The position numbers and the translations under genes are program-made. A stretch of DNA of 32,674 bases from Ardenticatenaceae bacterium (GTDB lineage Bacteria; Chloroflexota; Anaerolineae; Promineifilales; Promineifilaceae). Below the pieces are notes generated by a model that was not told the DNA's origin, searched no databases, and worked only from the letters and a program-made list of their open reading frames with translations. Below are positions 8,020 through 16,222 of this stretch, piece after piece. Each line of letters starts with the position of its first letter. Position 1 is the first letter of the stretch. Where the stretch lies: the NCBI GenBank assembly GCA_030065875.1, contig JASJCR010000057.1, positions 1-32,674 on the forward strand, given 5' to 3'.

Positions 8020-8889
8020 ATGCCAGTGAACTACTATGAACGCCTAACCCAGGTCAAGCGCTACATCCACCAACACCTCGACGAGCCGCTCAACCGCGAA
8101 GAGCTGGCTCAGGTCGCCGGCTTTTCCGTGCCCCACTTCCACCGCATATTTACGGCCCACATGGGTGAAACCATTACCGGCTACGTTCGCCGGATGCGTA
8201 TGGAGCGGGCGGCATACCGGCTGCTAATCGACGGGCAGAACATCACCGATCTGGCTCTCGACTCTGGCTACCAAACCCTTTCCGCCTTTGGCAAGGCGTT
8301 TAAACAGCAGTTTGGCCTCGCGCCGGCCGAGTTTCGCCAACTTCACCCCACGGCCGCGGCCCACTTAATCCAGCGACGCACGATTTATAATCGCAAGGAG
8401 AGTATCATGCAGCCCCTTGAAATCCGCACGATGCCCGACATGCGGGTGCTCTACGCCCGCGCCACCGAACTGATGACCGGCCCCGCCTTTCAGACGGCCA
8501 ACCTGGAGGCGTTTAACCAGCTAATGGGTTTTCTCGACACCCACCACCTAATGGACAAGATGCAGCACTGTATCGCCATCTATCCCGATGAATGTGAACC
8601 CGGGCACGAGGTCCGCTTTGACGCCGGGGCGATTTTTGTCGAGGGAGCGGAGCCCGCGGCCGCGGACGGCCTGGCCTATCAAACCCTACCTGCCGGCCGC
8701 TGGGCGGTCTTTCGTCACGTTGGGCCGTACGACACCCTGTGGCAAACGTGGCAGGCAGCCTACCGCGACTGGCTGCCCACCTCCGGCTGCGAGCTGCGCG
8801 ACGCGCTCTCTTTTGAGGATTATGTGGATGATCCCAGCCAGGTTCCGCCAGAAGAGCTTCGGACCGATATTTATGTGCCAATCAAGTAG
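8020..8889 (+). CDS. AraC/XylS-family regulator with C-terminal GyrI-like ligand-binding domain
   Basis: 289 residues. The N-terminal AraC domain (about 6-106) has both helix-turn-helix units: NREELAQVAGFSVPHFHRIF in the first, and ITDLALDSGYQTLSAFGKAFKQ followed by FGLAPAEFR in the second. Residues about 128-288 form a GyrI/Rob-type effector domain with the usual PAGRWAVFRHVGPYD segment and the closing TDIYVPI strand. This is the SoxS/Rob-like order in which DNA binding comes first and a hydrophobic small molecule is sensed at the C-terminus. Family members control stress and multidrug resistance genes, but no such target is adjacent. The extended -10 just upstream gives a short leader. Confidence 0.92.
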   Translation: MPVNYYERLTQVKRYIHQHLDEPLNREELAQVAGFSVPHFHRIFTAHMGETITGYVRRMRMERAAYRLLIDGQNITDLALDSGYQTLSAFGKAFKQQFGLAPAEFRQLHPTAAAHLIQRRTIYNRKESIMQPLEIRTMPDMRVLYARATELMTGPAFQTANLEAFNQLMGFLDTHHLMDKMQHCIAIYPDECEPGHEVRFDAGAIFVEGAEPAAADGLAYQTLPAGRWAVFRHVGPYDTLWQTWQAAYRDWLPTSGCELRDALSFEDYVDDPSQVPPEELRTDIYVPIK

Positions 8890-9012
8890 ATCACGAAAAG
8901 CCACGGATTAACACAGATTTTCACAGATTTCTCTCTCTAATCCTTCGGCTGCGCTCAGGACAGGTTCTGCGAAAATCTGCGTAATCTGTGGACAATTATT
9001 TTGTAAATCACT
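8884..9012. repeat. MITE-like palindromic element, copy 2
   Basis: GCCACGGATTAACACAGATT forms the left arm, AATCTGCGTAATCTGTGG the right arm and TTTTGTAAATCACTTA the right end. The loop between the arms carries a CTTCGGCTGCGCTCAGGA sequence. It starts at the regulator stop codon and ends 16 bases before the next gene, filling the whole gap. Confidence 0.7.
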
Positions 9013-9028
9013 TAATAGGATTCAATCA

Positions 9029-9883
9029 ATGGCTGATTTTTACCGTTCGCAAAGTACCACTTCCAATCCCGGAAAATATGCTTATCTCTTTGACGGCCTC
9101 CCACCCGACCTAGCCGGGATCGCCAAAGTGGCCCAGGGCCTGGTTTATCATTATTTCGCCCATCAACACATCTACGGCTGGGCTCCGCCCCAGGAACGGC
9201 TGTCGGAAATCAACACCCGCACCATGCCACGCATCCTGGAAACCCTGCTGGCCAAAGACGGCCGGCCGCTCACCAAATCCCGCGATTACGAAAACCGGCT
9301 GGTCGGCTGCTGCCGGGATTTCTCGCTGCTGGCCTGCGCTATCCTGCGCCATCAGGGTCGGGCGGCCCGCGTGCGGCATGGTTTTGCCAGCTATTTTGTG
9401 CCGGATTACTGGGTCGATCACGTGATCGTTGAACTCTGGGATGATGGCCGCTGGCGGCGCTTTGATCCGCAGCTGTCGAGCCAGCAGGATTGGGGTTTCG
9501 ACACGCTGGACATGCCCGCCAACGCGTTTGTCACCGGCGGCCGGGCGTGGCAGATGTGCCGTTTTGAAAACGAAGACCCCAATCGCTTCGGACTGGGACC
9601 AGATGAAACGCAAGTCCGCGGGTGGTGGTTTATCCGCGAACGGCTGCAGCAGGACGTGGCCGCCCTTAACAAAGTTGAACTGCTCTGCTGGGACGGTTGG
9701 GATGGCCTGGTCGAGGGGCGGCCGGAAGACGAAGCTGTTCTCGATGAGATGGCGGCCCTGTCGCTCAATCCGGACAGCCGCGAACTGCGCGAGCGCTGCC
9801 AAAGTGATGAACGATGGCAAATTCCGGCCACGGTGCGCTGCTTTCACCCGGCCGTTGGCTCCTCGATGGTCACTGTCGCTTGA
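9029..9883 (+). CDS. Transglutaminase-like cysteine peptidase-fold protein
   Basis: 284 residues. The segment at about 85-150 has the transglutaminase-like core: Cys95 in GCCRDFSLL, His131 in VDHVIVELW and Asp146 in RRFDPQL, in the order and spacing of the Cys-His-Asp triad. The N-terminal part (about 20-80) is helical and the C-terminal 130 residues have no motif I know. Bacterial family members act as proteases, amidases or cross-linking enzymes; which applies here is not visible. There is no signal peptide, so it should be cytoplasmic. AGGA lies eight bases before the ATG. The fold is a confident call, the activity is not. Confidence 0.85.
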   Translation: MADFYRSQSTTSNPGKYAYLFDGLPPDLAGIAKVAQGLVYHYFAHQHIYGWAPPQERLSEINTRTMPRILETLLAKDGRPLTKSRDYENRLVGCCRDFSLLACAILRHQGRAARVRHGFASYFVPDYWVDHVIVELWDDGRWRRFDPQLSSQQDWGFDTLDMPANAFVTGGRAWQMCRFENEDPNRFGLGPDETQVRGWWFIRERLQQDVAALNKVELLCWDGWDGLVEGRPEDEAVLDEMAALSLNPDSRELRERCQSDERWQIPATVRCFHPAVGSSMVTVA

Positions 9884-9931
9884 AGGGAAAATCCGTGGTT
9901 ACAGATACGAACCATCTTCCAACACAAGCTC

Positions 9932-10020
9932 GTCATCCTGGCCCCCGTCTTCACGGGGGTAAACTGCGGCGGGGATCCACCGGTGGCCATTCAATGGAAT
10001 CCCGCTTTCGCGGGAATGAC
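9932..10020. repeat. Short element with inverted GTCAT ends and two hairpins
   Basis: Begins GTCATCC and ends GAATGAC. It contains CCCCGT-CTTC-ACGGGG (9943-9958) and ATCCCGC-TTTC-GCGGGAAT. The right part matches the widespread ATTCCCGCGAAAGCGGGAAT sequence seen in many bacterial genomes, similar to the Neisseria dRS3 repeat. Confidence 0.6.
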
Positions 10021-10179
10021 GCTGCGATATGTGTGTTGATTTGTCAAAACTCAAAATCGCATTTAAACCGGTTTTGGTTTTTTGGCCGGCTAATTCATCC
10101 GGCGGTGGGCAAAATCAAGAAAACAGGTAAAACACAGTATTGAATGTACTAATTCCGGGAACAGCAGGGATCATAAAAC

Positions 10180-10548
10180 ATGGCCAAAATCATACGCAGC
10201 AAAGATTGCGGCAACTCACCCAAAAACCAGCTGGTCGAAGACCTGGCCGTGGCGCTTTTATCGGGCGACCTGCAAACGGCATCCGCCCTGACGACTGAAG
10301 ACGTACAGTGGCACACGGCCGACGGGAATGCTCTGCACGGCCGGGAGGCTTTACTTGAAGAAGTGGATAAAACGCGCTCGTTTCTGCAGCTGACCGTCCT
10401 GCACGCCGTAACCCACGGCCGATCCGGAGCGGTAAACGGAGAGATTCAAACCAAAAGGTCAGCAGAGGGTTTTTGTTTTGTTTTTGAGTTCGCCAACATC
10501 AAAGGCACGAGCGTTCGTCAAATCACAGCTTATCATCGTGCCATTTGA
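10180..10548 (+). CDS. NTF2-like/SnoaL-like fold protein
   Basis: 122 residues. The pattern of an N-terminal helix (EDLAVALLSGDLQTASALT), the strand DVQWHTADG, the HGREALLEEV helix and the final strands (LTVLHAVTHG, GFCFVFEFANIKG, VRQITAYHRAI) fits the cone-shaped NTF2/SnoaL fold used by small isomerases, cyclases and binding proteins. No active-site residue set can be assigned with confidence. Its last 16 bases overlap the 3' end of the convergent gene on the minus strand. The weak GCAGGGA upstream is the best ribosome site. A stand-alone small-molecule-binding role is plausible. Confidence 0.75.
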   Translation: MAKIIRSKDCGNSPKNQLVEDLAVALLSGDLQTASALTTEDVQWHTADGNALHGREALLEEVDKTRSFLQLTVLHAVTHGRSGAVNGEIQTKRSAEGFCFVFEFANIKGTSVRQITAYHRAI

Positions 10549-11474
10549 TAATCCATGAGCAAGGCCAGGTCAAAAATCACTTCCCACCCTTGCCAGAAAT
10601 CATTTTCCACCGCTTTTAGACACCGGGCCACGTTCTCGCTTTTCGGAGGGGTCACAATAACCAGCCGTTTCTGCACCTCGTCGATGACCATACTCGACCC
10701 ATCCGGCCCGACCGCCAGGCTCGATTTTAGCGACTCCGGAAACCGCTCGTCCTGATTCACGTACGAGTCCATTCTCTGGCAATGTTGATGGAAAAGGTTT
10801 CCACAACGCAGCAGTTCTTCAGCCGCTTCTTCAAAATGAAAATTGCCGTACTTTCCATCCTCGCTGACAAAAAGCACCGTGGTCTGAACCGCATCGAAGT
10901 ACCTTTCGGTCAGCTCAAAAGAGAGCAAATCCTGCCAGGATTCTGCATATAATTCCTGACACGCTTTAATGACGTAAAGGTACTTTTTCCTCAAGGAGTC
11001 AAACTCGGGGACAACTTCTTTTTTATGATGATCGGACGTGCTGTGAATCAGTGCGGCCAGATTCTCGGCGTTTGACGGCGAATGGCGGAAGGTTTGCTCC
11101 CGGTCATGGCGGCTTAATTCGATATAGGCTCTGGTTTGCCCATCCCCGGCACCCGCCCAGTGAATCTGCCAGCCTGGCCAGGCGGCCGAAATTCGAGACA
11201 GTAAATCGTGAGCATGCCGAATATAATCACTCGCCAGCTCCGAGTAGCTTATAAAAAACAAAATCACCTTCAGATCATAATCGATGACAAATTCGCCATA
11301 GGCGGTAGTGTAAATGAAATCCCGAAGCTCTTGACATCGATCGCGATAGTTGAGAAATTGGTCATAACCACCCTCTATATCCGCCAGCCTTATAGGAGAG
11401 ACGCTTGGTTTGCGATCCGCAAAGCGCTCAACGCGGCCGTCCCTGATGTGAAAAAAATTTAATTCCGTACCCAT
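10533..11474 (-). CDS. Uncharacterised 313-residue soluble protein
   Basis: I do not recognise this protein. It has no signal peptide or membrane segment. Composition is mixed alpha/beta with many aromatic residues (for example FHIRDGRVERFADRK at the start and ENDFWQGWEVIFDLAL near the end) and a His/Lys/Glu-rich middle (about 150-175). AAGGGAGAAA directly before the ATG is a good ribosome site, so the start is firm. The gene is convergent with the NTF2-like gene and overlaps its 3' end by 16 bases. No neighbour on the same strand suggests a function. Confidence 0.7.
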   Translation of the reverse strand: MGTELNFFHIRDGRVERFADRKPSVSPIRLADIEGGYDQFLNYRDRCQELRDFIYTTAYGEFVIDYDLKVILFFISYSELASDYIRHAHDLLSRISAAWPGWQIHWAGAGDGQTRAYIELSRHDREQTFRHSPSNAENLAALIHSTSDHHKKEVVPEFDSLRKKYLYVIKACQELYAESWQDLLSFELTERYFDAVQTTVLFVSEDGKYGNFHFEEAAEELLRCGNLFHQHCQRMDSYVNQDERFPESLKSSLAVGPDGSSMVIDEVQKRLVIVTPPKSENVARCLKAVENDFWQGWEVIFDLALLMDYQMAR

Positions 11475-11593
11475 TTTCTCCCTTCTCTCTATGCTAGGAA
11501 CCTCTCGCTTGATGCAAGTCTATTTCATTTTAACCCAAATGACGGGGGCCCCTAAATTAAATTCATCTATTAAGGACCGGACAGAAGCTCCAA

Positions 11594-11668
11594 AACGTAG
11601 GGCCGCAGCATGCTGCGGCCGTGAGGTCGTTGACTGTGACCTTCCGCTCCATGGCGCATGAATCGGGA
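11594..11668. repeat. Repeat B, single copy
   Basis: Perfect palindrome GGCCGCAGCATGCTGCGGCC at 11601-11620, preceded by GTAG and followed by GTGAGGT and CCTTCCGCTCCATGGCGCATG, matching the left half of the unit at 6890. It lies just upstream of the serpin promoter. Confidence 0.75.
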
Positions 11669-11678
11669 AATCGTAGTC

Positions 11679-11687
11679 TGCTATAAT
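11679..11687 (+). promoter_or_regulatory. Extended -10 promoter TGCTATAAT
   Basis: TG, one base, perfect TATAAT, with no good -35. The start site would lie near 11694, giving a leader of about 94 bases before the serpin gene. Confidence 0.6.
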
Positions 11688-11787
11688 ATTCTTACGCTAT
11701 GAGGGTCCGGGAGCGTCATAGAATAAAGCGATCTTCGCCCGGACGGCAAACAAAATATGAGGCAGCCCGACCCCAAAGGAGGGCATA

Positions 11788-12945
11788 ATGCCCACACAAG
11801 AAAAGATAAGCTATGAAAGCGAAGTGGTTCAAGCCAATACCACATTCGCGCTTGAGCTCTATGATCAGCTGCGAGAAAAGAAAGGCAACCTGTTTTTCTC
11901 CCCCTACAGCGTTTCAACCGCCATGGCCATGACATACGCCGGCGCACGTGGGAACACCGCCGCTCAAATGGCGCAGGTCCTGCACTTCCCGGCCGATCAC
12001 CATCAGCTCCATCCCGCATTGATGTCTTTACAGGCAAAATTGAATGACCTGCAGAAAACCGGGGCCCTGCAGTTAAGGGTCGCCAATGCTCTGTGGCCCA
12101 AAACAGGTTATCCCTTCCTCAAGGAATACATTTACCTCATCGAAAGATACTACGGGGTGACCATCACCCCACTTGATTACGCAGATGATCCTGAAGCCGC
12201 CCGTCAGGTGATCAACAAGTGGGCCGAAGAGAAAACCGAAAATAAAATTCAAAATCTCATCCCCACAGGAGCAATTGATCGCCTAACCAGACTCATTCTA
12301 ACCAACGCCATCTACTTCAAGGGCAGCTGGGCCAATCAATTTGATCCAGATTGGACAACAGACGCCCCATTTTCGATCACGCCTGAAAAAAAGATTATGG
12401 TGCCCATGATGAACCGGAAGCAGATGTGCGGCTATGCCGAAAATGATCGGGAACTGCTGCTTGAGCTGCCCTATGTCGACGACAGCCTGTCGATGATCGT
12501 GCTGCTCCCCAGGGAAATAGACGGGCTTGCCCGGTTGGAAGAAAGCCTCGTAAAAGATGGCCTGACAGAGCGGTTGACCGGGTTGCGACGTGAAGAAGTT
12601 CAAGTCTTTCTGCCGAGGTTTAAGGTAACATCCTCTTTCAGATTAAGTGGCACGATGCCCTCAATGGGCATGATTGATGCCTTTGATGAAAATCTGGCCG
12701 ACTTCTCAGGCATAGACGGGGTCAAGCATTGGCTCTATATCACCGCGATGGTGCACAAAGCCTTTATCAACGTCAATGAAGAGGGCAGTGAAGCCGCGGC
12801 CGCCACCGGGGTTATACTTGGAGTCCGGTCCGCCCCCCCACCGGTTCCCGTTTTCCGTGCCGATCATCCATTTTTGTTCCTGATTCGGGAAAACAGCACC
12901 GGATCGATTCTGTTCCTTGGCCGGGTCGTCAATCCACCATCGTAA
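11788..12945 (+). CDS. Serpin, inhibitory type, predicted P1-P1' Arg-Ser
   Basis: 385 residues, full serpin length. Landmarks are NLFFSPYSVSTAMAMTYAGA (34-53), LTNAIYFKGSW (171-181), the hinge EEGSEAAAAT at 331-340 and the closing HPFLFLIREN...ILFLGRVVNP. The hinge keeps small residues from P14 to P9 (SEAAAA), as required for loop insertion, so the protein should be an active suicide inhibitor. Counting from Gly333 as P15 places Arg347-Ser348 at the scissile bond, as in antithrombin, predicting trypsin-like serine proteases or Arg-specific cysteine proteases as targets. There is no signal peptide, so it may protect the cytoplasm or leave by another route. AAAGGAGGG five bases before the ATG predicts strong translation. 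The serpin call is certain; the target is inference. Confidence 0.95.
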   Translation: MPTQEKISYESEVVQANTTFALELYDQLREKKGNLFFSPYSVSTAMAMTYAGARGNTAAQMAQVLHFPADHHQLHPALMSLQAKLNDLQKTGALQLRVANALWPKTGYPFLKEYIYLIERYYGVTITPLDYADDPEAARQVINKWAEEKTENKIQNLIPTGAIDRLTRLILTNAIYFKGSWANQFDPDWTTDAPFSITPEKKIMVPMMNRKQMCGYAENDRELLLELPYVDDSLSMIVLLPREIDGLARLEESLVKDGLTERLTGLRREEVQVFLPRFKVTSSFRLSGTMPSMGMIDAFDENLADFSGIDGVKHWLYITAMVHKAFINVNEEGSEAAAATGVILGVRSAPPPVPVFRADHPFLFLIRENSTGSILFLGRVVNPPS

Positions 12946-12978
12946 ACCGGCCGCCCGGCTTCTTTGATTTAAATCAGG

Positions 12979-13021
12979 TTAGGCCAGCCGGTCGTGACCA
13001 ATAGCACGACAGCTGGCCTAA
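12979..13021. terminator. Long hairpin after the serpin gene
   Basis: TTAGGCCAGC at 12979-12988 pairs with GCTGGCCTAA at 13012-13021, and GTCGTG pairs with CACGAC inside, leaving an eight-base loop. About 16 pairs in total make it strong enough to stop RNA decay or transcription, but there is no U-run, so intrinsic termination is uncertain. Confidence 0.5.
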
Positions 13022-13144
13022 TGTGGCTCAATCGCTTCAACTAACCCTAAACTCTTTGGCACCAGTTGGCACCTTTTTTCGACCAGGTGGCAGAGGGGGC
13101 TGCCTTATCCTGAACTCCAATCAAATCAAACTTGGAGAATTATC

Positions 13145-13432
13145 ATGGAATATACCTTAATCGATTTTCTGATCGGCCTTTTTTTAATGAATGCCATGCC
13201 TCATTTGGTATTCGGTCTGCTTAACATCCGGTTTATCAGCGCCTTTGGTCTCAGTCCAAACGCCAATCTGGCATACTCCCTCCTCAATGCGGTTGCCGCG
13301 CTTACTCTTTTCCACATCCAATTCGGTATAGAAACACTAATGGGTAACGGGATCGTTATTGGGGCCGCAACCGTACTGCTACTTTATGTTGTATCGGGCA
13401 ATTTTTTTTACAACCTGGTCAATTCAAAATAA
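13145..13432 (+). CDS. Small three-segment membrane protein
   Basis: 95 residues with hydrophobic spans at about 5-25, 44-60 and 68-88. Met- and Phe-rich helices (FLIGLFLMNAMPHLVFGLL) are followed by an Asn-rich turn. GGAGAA six bases upstream of the ATG fixes the start. No enzyme motif is present and I cannot name the family. It precedes the AHSA1-like gene on the same strand by 110 bases, but no shared role is evident. Confidence 0.65.
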   Translation: MEYTLIDFLIGLFLMNAMPHLVFGLLNIRFISAFGLSPNANLAYSLLNAVAALTLFHIQFGIETLMGNGIVIGAATVLLLYVVSGNFFYNLVNSK

Positions 13433-13542
13433 CAACCGATTTCGTATTGCGCTAAGAGGAGGTATCCAATACAATTACCAGAACATATGTGCTAAATTTA
13501 TCAGTTTTATATTGGCTCCAAAACCAAGGAGATGATCCCCAC

Positions 13543-13992
13543 ATGACCACAAACCCTACCATCACCCGGCTGCCAACCAACCACACCCAGCTGCTTTTAA
13601 CCGCTGAATTTCCCCAGCTTACACCCAACGACCTTTTTGACTATTTCACCCAACCAAACCTCCTCACTAAATGGTGGCCGGAACAAGCTGAAACCGATCC
13701 ACGGCCGGGAGGCCGCTATCGGCTCTCCTGGCCGGACATGAATTGGGAACTCTTTGGCGAATATTTCACGTTCGAATCCGGCCGCACGCTCGTATTTTCA
13801 TGGCAGTGGGCTCACGATCTGCAGATGCCCCAGCGACAGGTTAAAATTGAGTTTGCCCCCCATGAAGATGGATCAAAGATCACCTTAACTCACGGTTCAT
13901 ACGATAATTCTGCCCGGGATCAGGAAGATCGCCAGAGCCATTGGGACGGTTGGCGTCATTTTCTAGGTCAGCTGCAGCAGCTAACCCCTTAA
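13543..13992 (+). CDS. AHSA1/SRPBCC-family hydrophobic ligand-binding protein
   Basis: 149 residues from the ATG at 13543. The motifs follow the START-like AHSA1 fold: FPQLTPNDLFDYFTQPNLLTKWWP near the start, GGRYRLSWPDM, the central LVFSWQW strand, then KITLTHG and the closing helix HWDGWRHFLGQLQQL. Members bind hydrophobic ligands or activate Hsp90-type chaperones; bacterial versions often act in stress or detoxification, and none of this can be narrowed here. AAGGAG lies 11 bases before this ATG. An in-frame GTG at 13489 would add 18 residues, and a strong GAGGAGGT at 13456-13463 sits further up, but the added residues do not resemble the family, so I keep 13543. Confidence 0.85.
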   Translation: MTTNPTITRLPTNHTQLLLTAEFPQLTPNDLFDYFTQPNLLTKWWPEQAETDPRPGGRYRLSWPDMNWELFGEYFTFESGRTLVFSWQWAHDLQMPQRQVKIEFAPHEDGSKITLTHGSYDNSARDQEDRQSHWDGWRHFLGQLQQLTP

Positions 13993-14131
13993 TCGCGCTT
14001 ATGGCCCATTGGCTAAATGGGTGAAAATTGTTATCCTTTCTCCGTCTACAAGCTGATAACGTGATTTTTCACGGTTTCGGCCGCGGAGCACCGCGGCGCA
14101 AGAAAGCTCACTGGATTGGACAATTTAAATT

Positions 14132-14611
14132 ATGGCCAATAAATTAAAAGCCGAACGTATTCAATCGATTTTTATCTGGTTTTTGCTGATCGTGGGCATT
14201 TTGCTGGTTGGGTTTTCGCTGGGCGCCGAAATATTGGGTCTCGATCTAACGCCCGGTTTTGGGCTGATTCAGATGGTGCAGCTCCTGATCGGCTTAACCC
14301 TCCTGACGCTGGCCGGGTATATTCAAATTTACCGCATGCGCGATGCAAACACGCCGCGATCACTCCAGGCTGATATTGGAATTCGCCTCGGGGCGTCCGG
14401 CCTGGTTTTAGCGTACGTTGCCGGTCTGTCGGATCGTTTGGGGATCGGCACCCACGTACAGCCGGCTTTTGAACGGCCGTATGCCGGCCCTCTGCAGTTG
14501 ATCGGCATCGGCGTCGGCATCTTGCTGGTAACGGTGGGAATGCTGCTTTACTTCACCAGCCGCGGCTCCCAGGCATCCTCTTCCCTTGAGTTTTTGCTCA
14601 ACGAGCAGTAA
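14132..14611 (+). CDS. Multi-pass membrane protein of unknown function
   Basis: 159 residues with four likely transmembrane spans (about 11-31, 46-64, 84-99 and 120-143). A basic N-terminus (MANKLKAERIQ) suggests that it faces the cytoplasm. The loop between spans three and four (DRLGIGTHVQPAFERPYAG) is the only hydrophilic part of note. The ribosome site is weak (TTGGACAA). It stands alone and faces the next gene convergently. No family is recognised. Confidence 0.65.
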   Translation: MANKLKAERIQSIFIWFLLIVGILLVGFSLGAEILGLDLTPGFGLIQMVQLLIGLTLLTLAGYIQIYRMRDANTPRSLQADIGIRLGASGLVLAYVAGLSDRLGIGTHVQPAFERPYAGPLQLIGIGVGILLVTVGMLLYFTSRGSQASSSLEFLLNEQ

Positions 14612-14779
14612 ATAATTAACTGCCCTCAACCGATAGCGTGACAAATCTCAGCATTTACGGCCGAGAACACGAAGAAAACGCTTCATGAGGATTTCTTCGC
14701 GCTCTCTGGTTCTCTGCGGTGAGCAAAGTTTTGGCCGTTGGTCAGGGATTTAGAATGGGCTGTTCAAGCTTGGGGATTG
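14612..14779. other. Convergent intergenic spacer with repeat-like sequence
   Basis: Between two convergent genes. It holds a sequence of the GAACACGAAGAAAACG / TTCTTCGCG / GGTTCTCTGCGGTGA kind, similar in style to 'cacagagaacac' repeats seen in many environmental genomes. No clear intrinsic terminator for either side is visible. Confidence 0.4.
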
Positions 14780-16177
14780 CTATCGTAAACCCGACAGTTC
14801 AAAAGAGCGATTTTTGAGGGTAAACACGGCTGTAGGCGTTGCCGGCCGCTGGAACGTCACCGCAAACGGCAGGGGCTGCCCGGGATCGATTGTCCAGGGG
14901 AATCCCGGATTGGTGGAGAAGACGAGATAAATCGACCCACCCCCTTCCAATGCCAGATCTGTTTCAGTGATAGACAGCGGCTGATCGCTCAAGTTGGTCA
15001 CCTGACCGCTCAGCAGCAGGCTGGTCCCGTCGGAAGAAACGTTGGCTTGCTGCAGGGACACCTCGATATTTTGCGATGCCCCTGATGTAAACGGCACGGA
15101 AACATCAATTTGCCCCCCCATGTCAACCCGACTGATCACCCAGCGCAGGTTCCCGCTTTGCAAATTGGTCGGAATTTGATAGCCGGCCGATGCCTCTCGG
15201 CCTGTCCCGCTTTCGATATTCCCGGTTAAAATCGGGAAATTTCCTTCCTGTGAGGCTGCTGTATTTAAGGGGTATTGATTCCCTGCTTCGTCTAACAAGA
15301 CAAAGCGCAGCAATCCGGTATCAAGGGCCTGACTCCCTACATTTTGCAGCTCAAAATCAATCAAAAAGACCATAAATCCCGGCGGTGTAGAGGGGCTGTT
15401 CACAACCTGGGCGGTTTGTAGGGCCGTCACGGATACTTCCGCCAGCTGGGCCACCTCACCTATTTCAACCGAGGCTCGCCCCTGAACGCCGCTGTCAGCC
15501 TGTGCTTCCGGCAGCACAAAATCGCCAAAAACCACCAACCTCTGGCTGTTTCCTTTATCACCCAGCCAAATTAAGGTAATTTGCGGCCGATTTTGCCCAA
15601 ATAATTCTTCATTGGAGGCGGTGCTCAACTCTCGGCCGGTAACCACAAACTCTCGATTATCGCCGTTTCGCGTCGTCAGCTGCAGCCGATCTCCCGGGGA
15701 CAAACTTTCCAAAAGTGCTTCATTGACGTTAGTGTCCGGCAGGCCAATCACGTAGTTGACGATGGTGCCATACACCCATTCGACCTCCCCATCTGAACTT
15801 GAAGGGTTCCAGGCACCATCCTGGGAAACCAGCTGGGTAGTCACCGTAAATGGATTCTCGGAAATCAAAATTGAGGTTGGAGGATCCAAATCAACTGATA
15901 AGGTGTTGACCCCGTCAAACAATATAATGGCGTTTTCCCCCTGAGCTAGAGGATCCTCTTCCCCCTCTGCAGGTTGAGTTGCTTGCGGTGTGTCATCACC
16001 TTCACTCCCGCCGCCAAAAAGCCCGTTGCCCTCGCGGATAAGCATCGTACCCAAAAAGCACATCAATAGAAGACCGGCCGCGGCGATCCCGATGGCGATC
16101 AGCATGGGGGGTTCAAGAGGAATCGTTAGCGATCGACTGTCATTGGCAGGTTCGTTTTGACGCTCATCATCTGACAT
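14780..16177 (-). CDS. Membrane-anchored protein with degenerate sortase-like domain and DUF4352-like domain
   Basis: 465 residues. A cytoplasmic tail of 24 residues and one transmembrane span (about 25-46) place the rest outside the membrane. Residues about 130-220 follow the layout of class E-type sortases: IVNYVIGLP, then LLESLSPGDRLQLTTRNG, FVVTG, and PQITLIWLGD followed by QRLVVFGDF. Where sortases have TLxTC, this has TLIW (Trp204), and Tyr142 sits near the expected His; Arg213 is kept. It would therefore be inactive as a transpeptidase, perhaps a binding module. Residues about 235-365 resemble DUF4352 beta-sandwich domains, and a further beta domain ends the chain. It is 45 bases downstream of the Calx-beta/PPC gene, so the two are probably co-transcribed. 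The degenerate-sortase reading is moderate inference. Confidence 0.7.
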   Translation of the reverse strand: MSDDERQNEPANDSRSLTIPLEPPMLIAIGIAAAGLLLMCFLGTMLIREGNGLFGGGSEGDDTPQATQPAEGEEDPLAQGENAIILFDGVNTLSVDLDPPTSILISENPFTVTTQLVSQDGAWNPSSSDGEVEWVYGTIVNYVIGLPDTNVNEALLESLSPGDRLQLTTRNGDNREFVVTGRELSTASNEELFGQNRPQITLIWLGDKGNSQRLVVFGDFVLPEAQADSGVQGRASVEIGEVAQLAEVSVTALQTAQVVNSPSTPPGFMVFLIDFELQNVGSQALDTGLLRFVLLDEAGNQYPLNTAASQEGNFPILTGNIESGTGREASAGYQIPTNLQSGNLRWVISRVDMGGQIDVSVPFTSGASQNIEVSLQQANVSSDGTSLLLSGQVTNLSDQPLSITETDLALEGGGSIYLVFSTNPGFPWTIDPGQPLPFAVTFQRPATPTAVFTLKNRSFELSGLR

Positions 16178-16222
16178 GATTACAAAAATTCTCCGGGTCG
16201 GTATTTGTGTTTGCGGTTGCGG

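Noticed and set aside
13056..13075. Possible sigma-54 promoter (TTGGCACCAGTTGGCACC)
   Set aside because: The second half reads TGGCA rather than TTGCA at the proper spacing; it is better seen as a short direct repeat.
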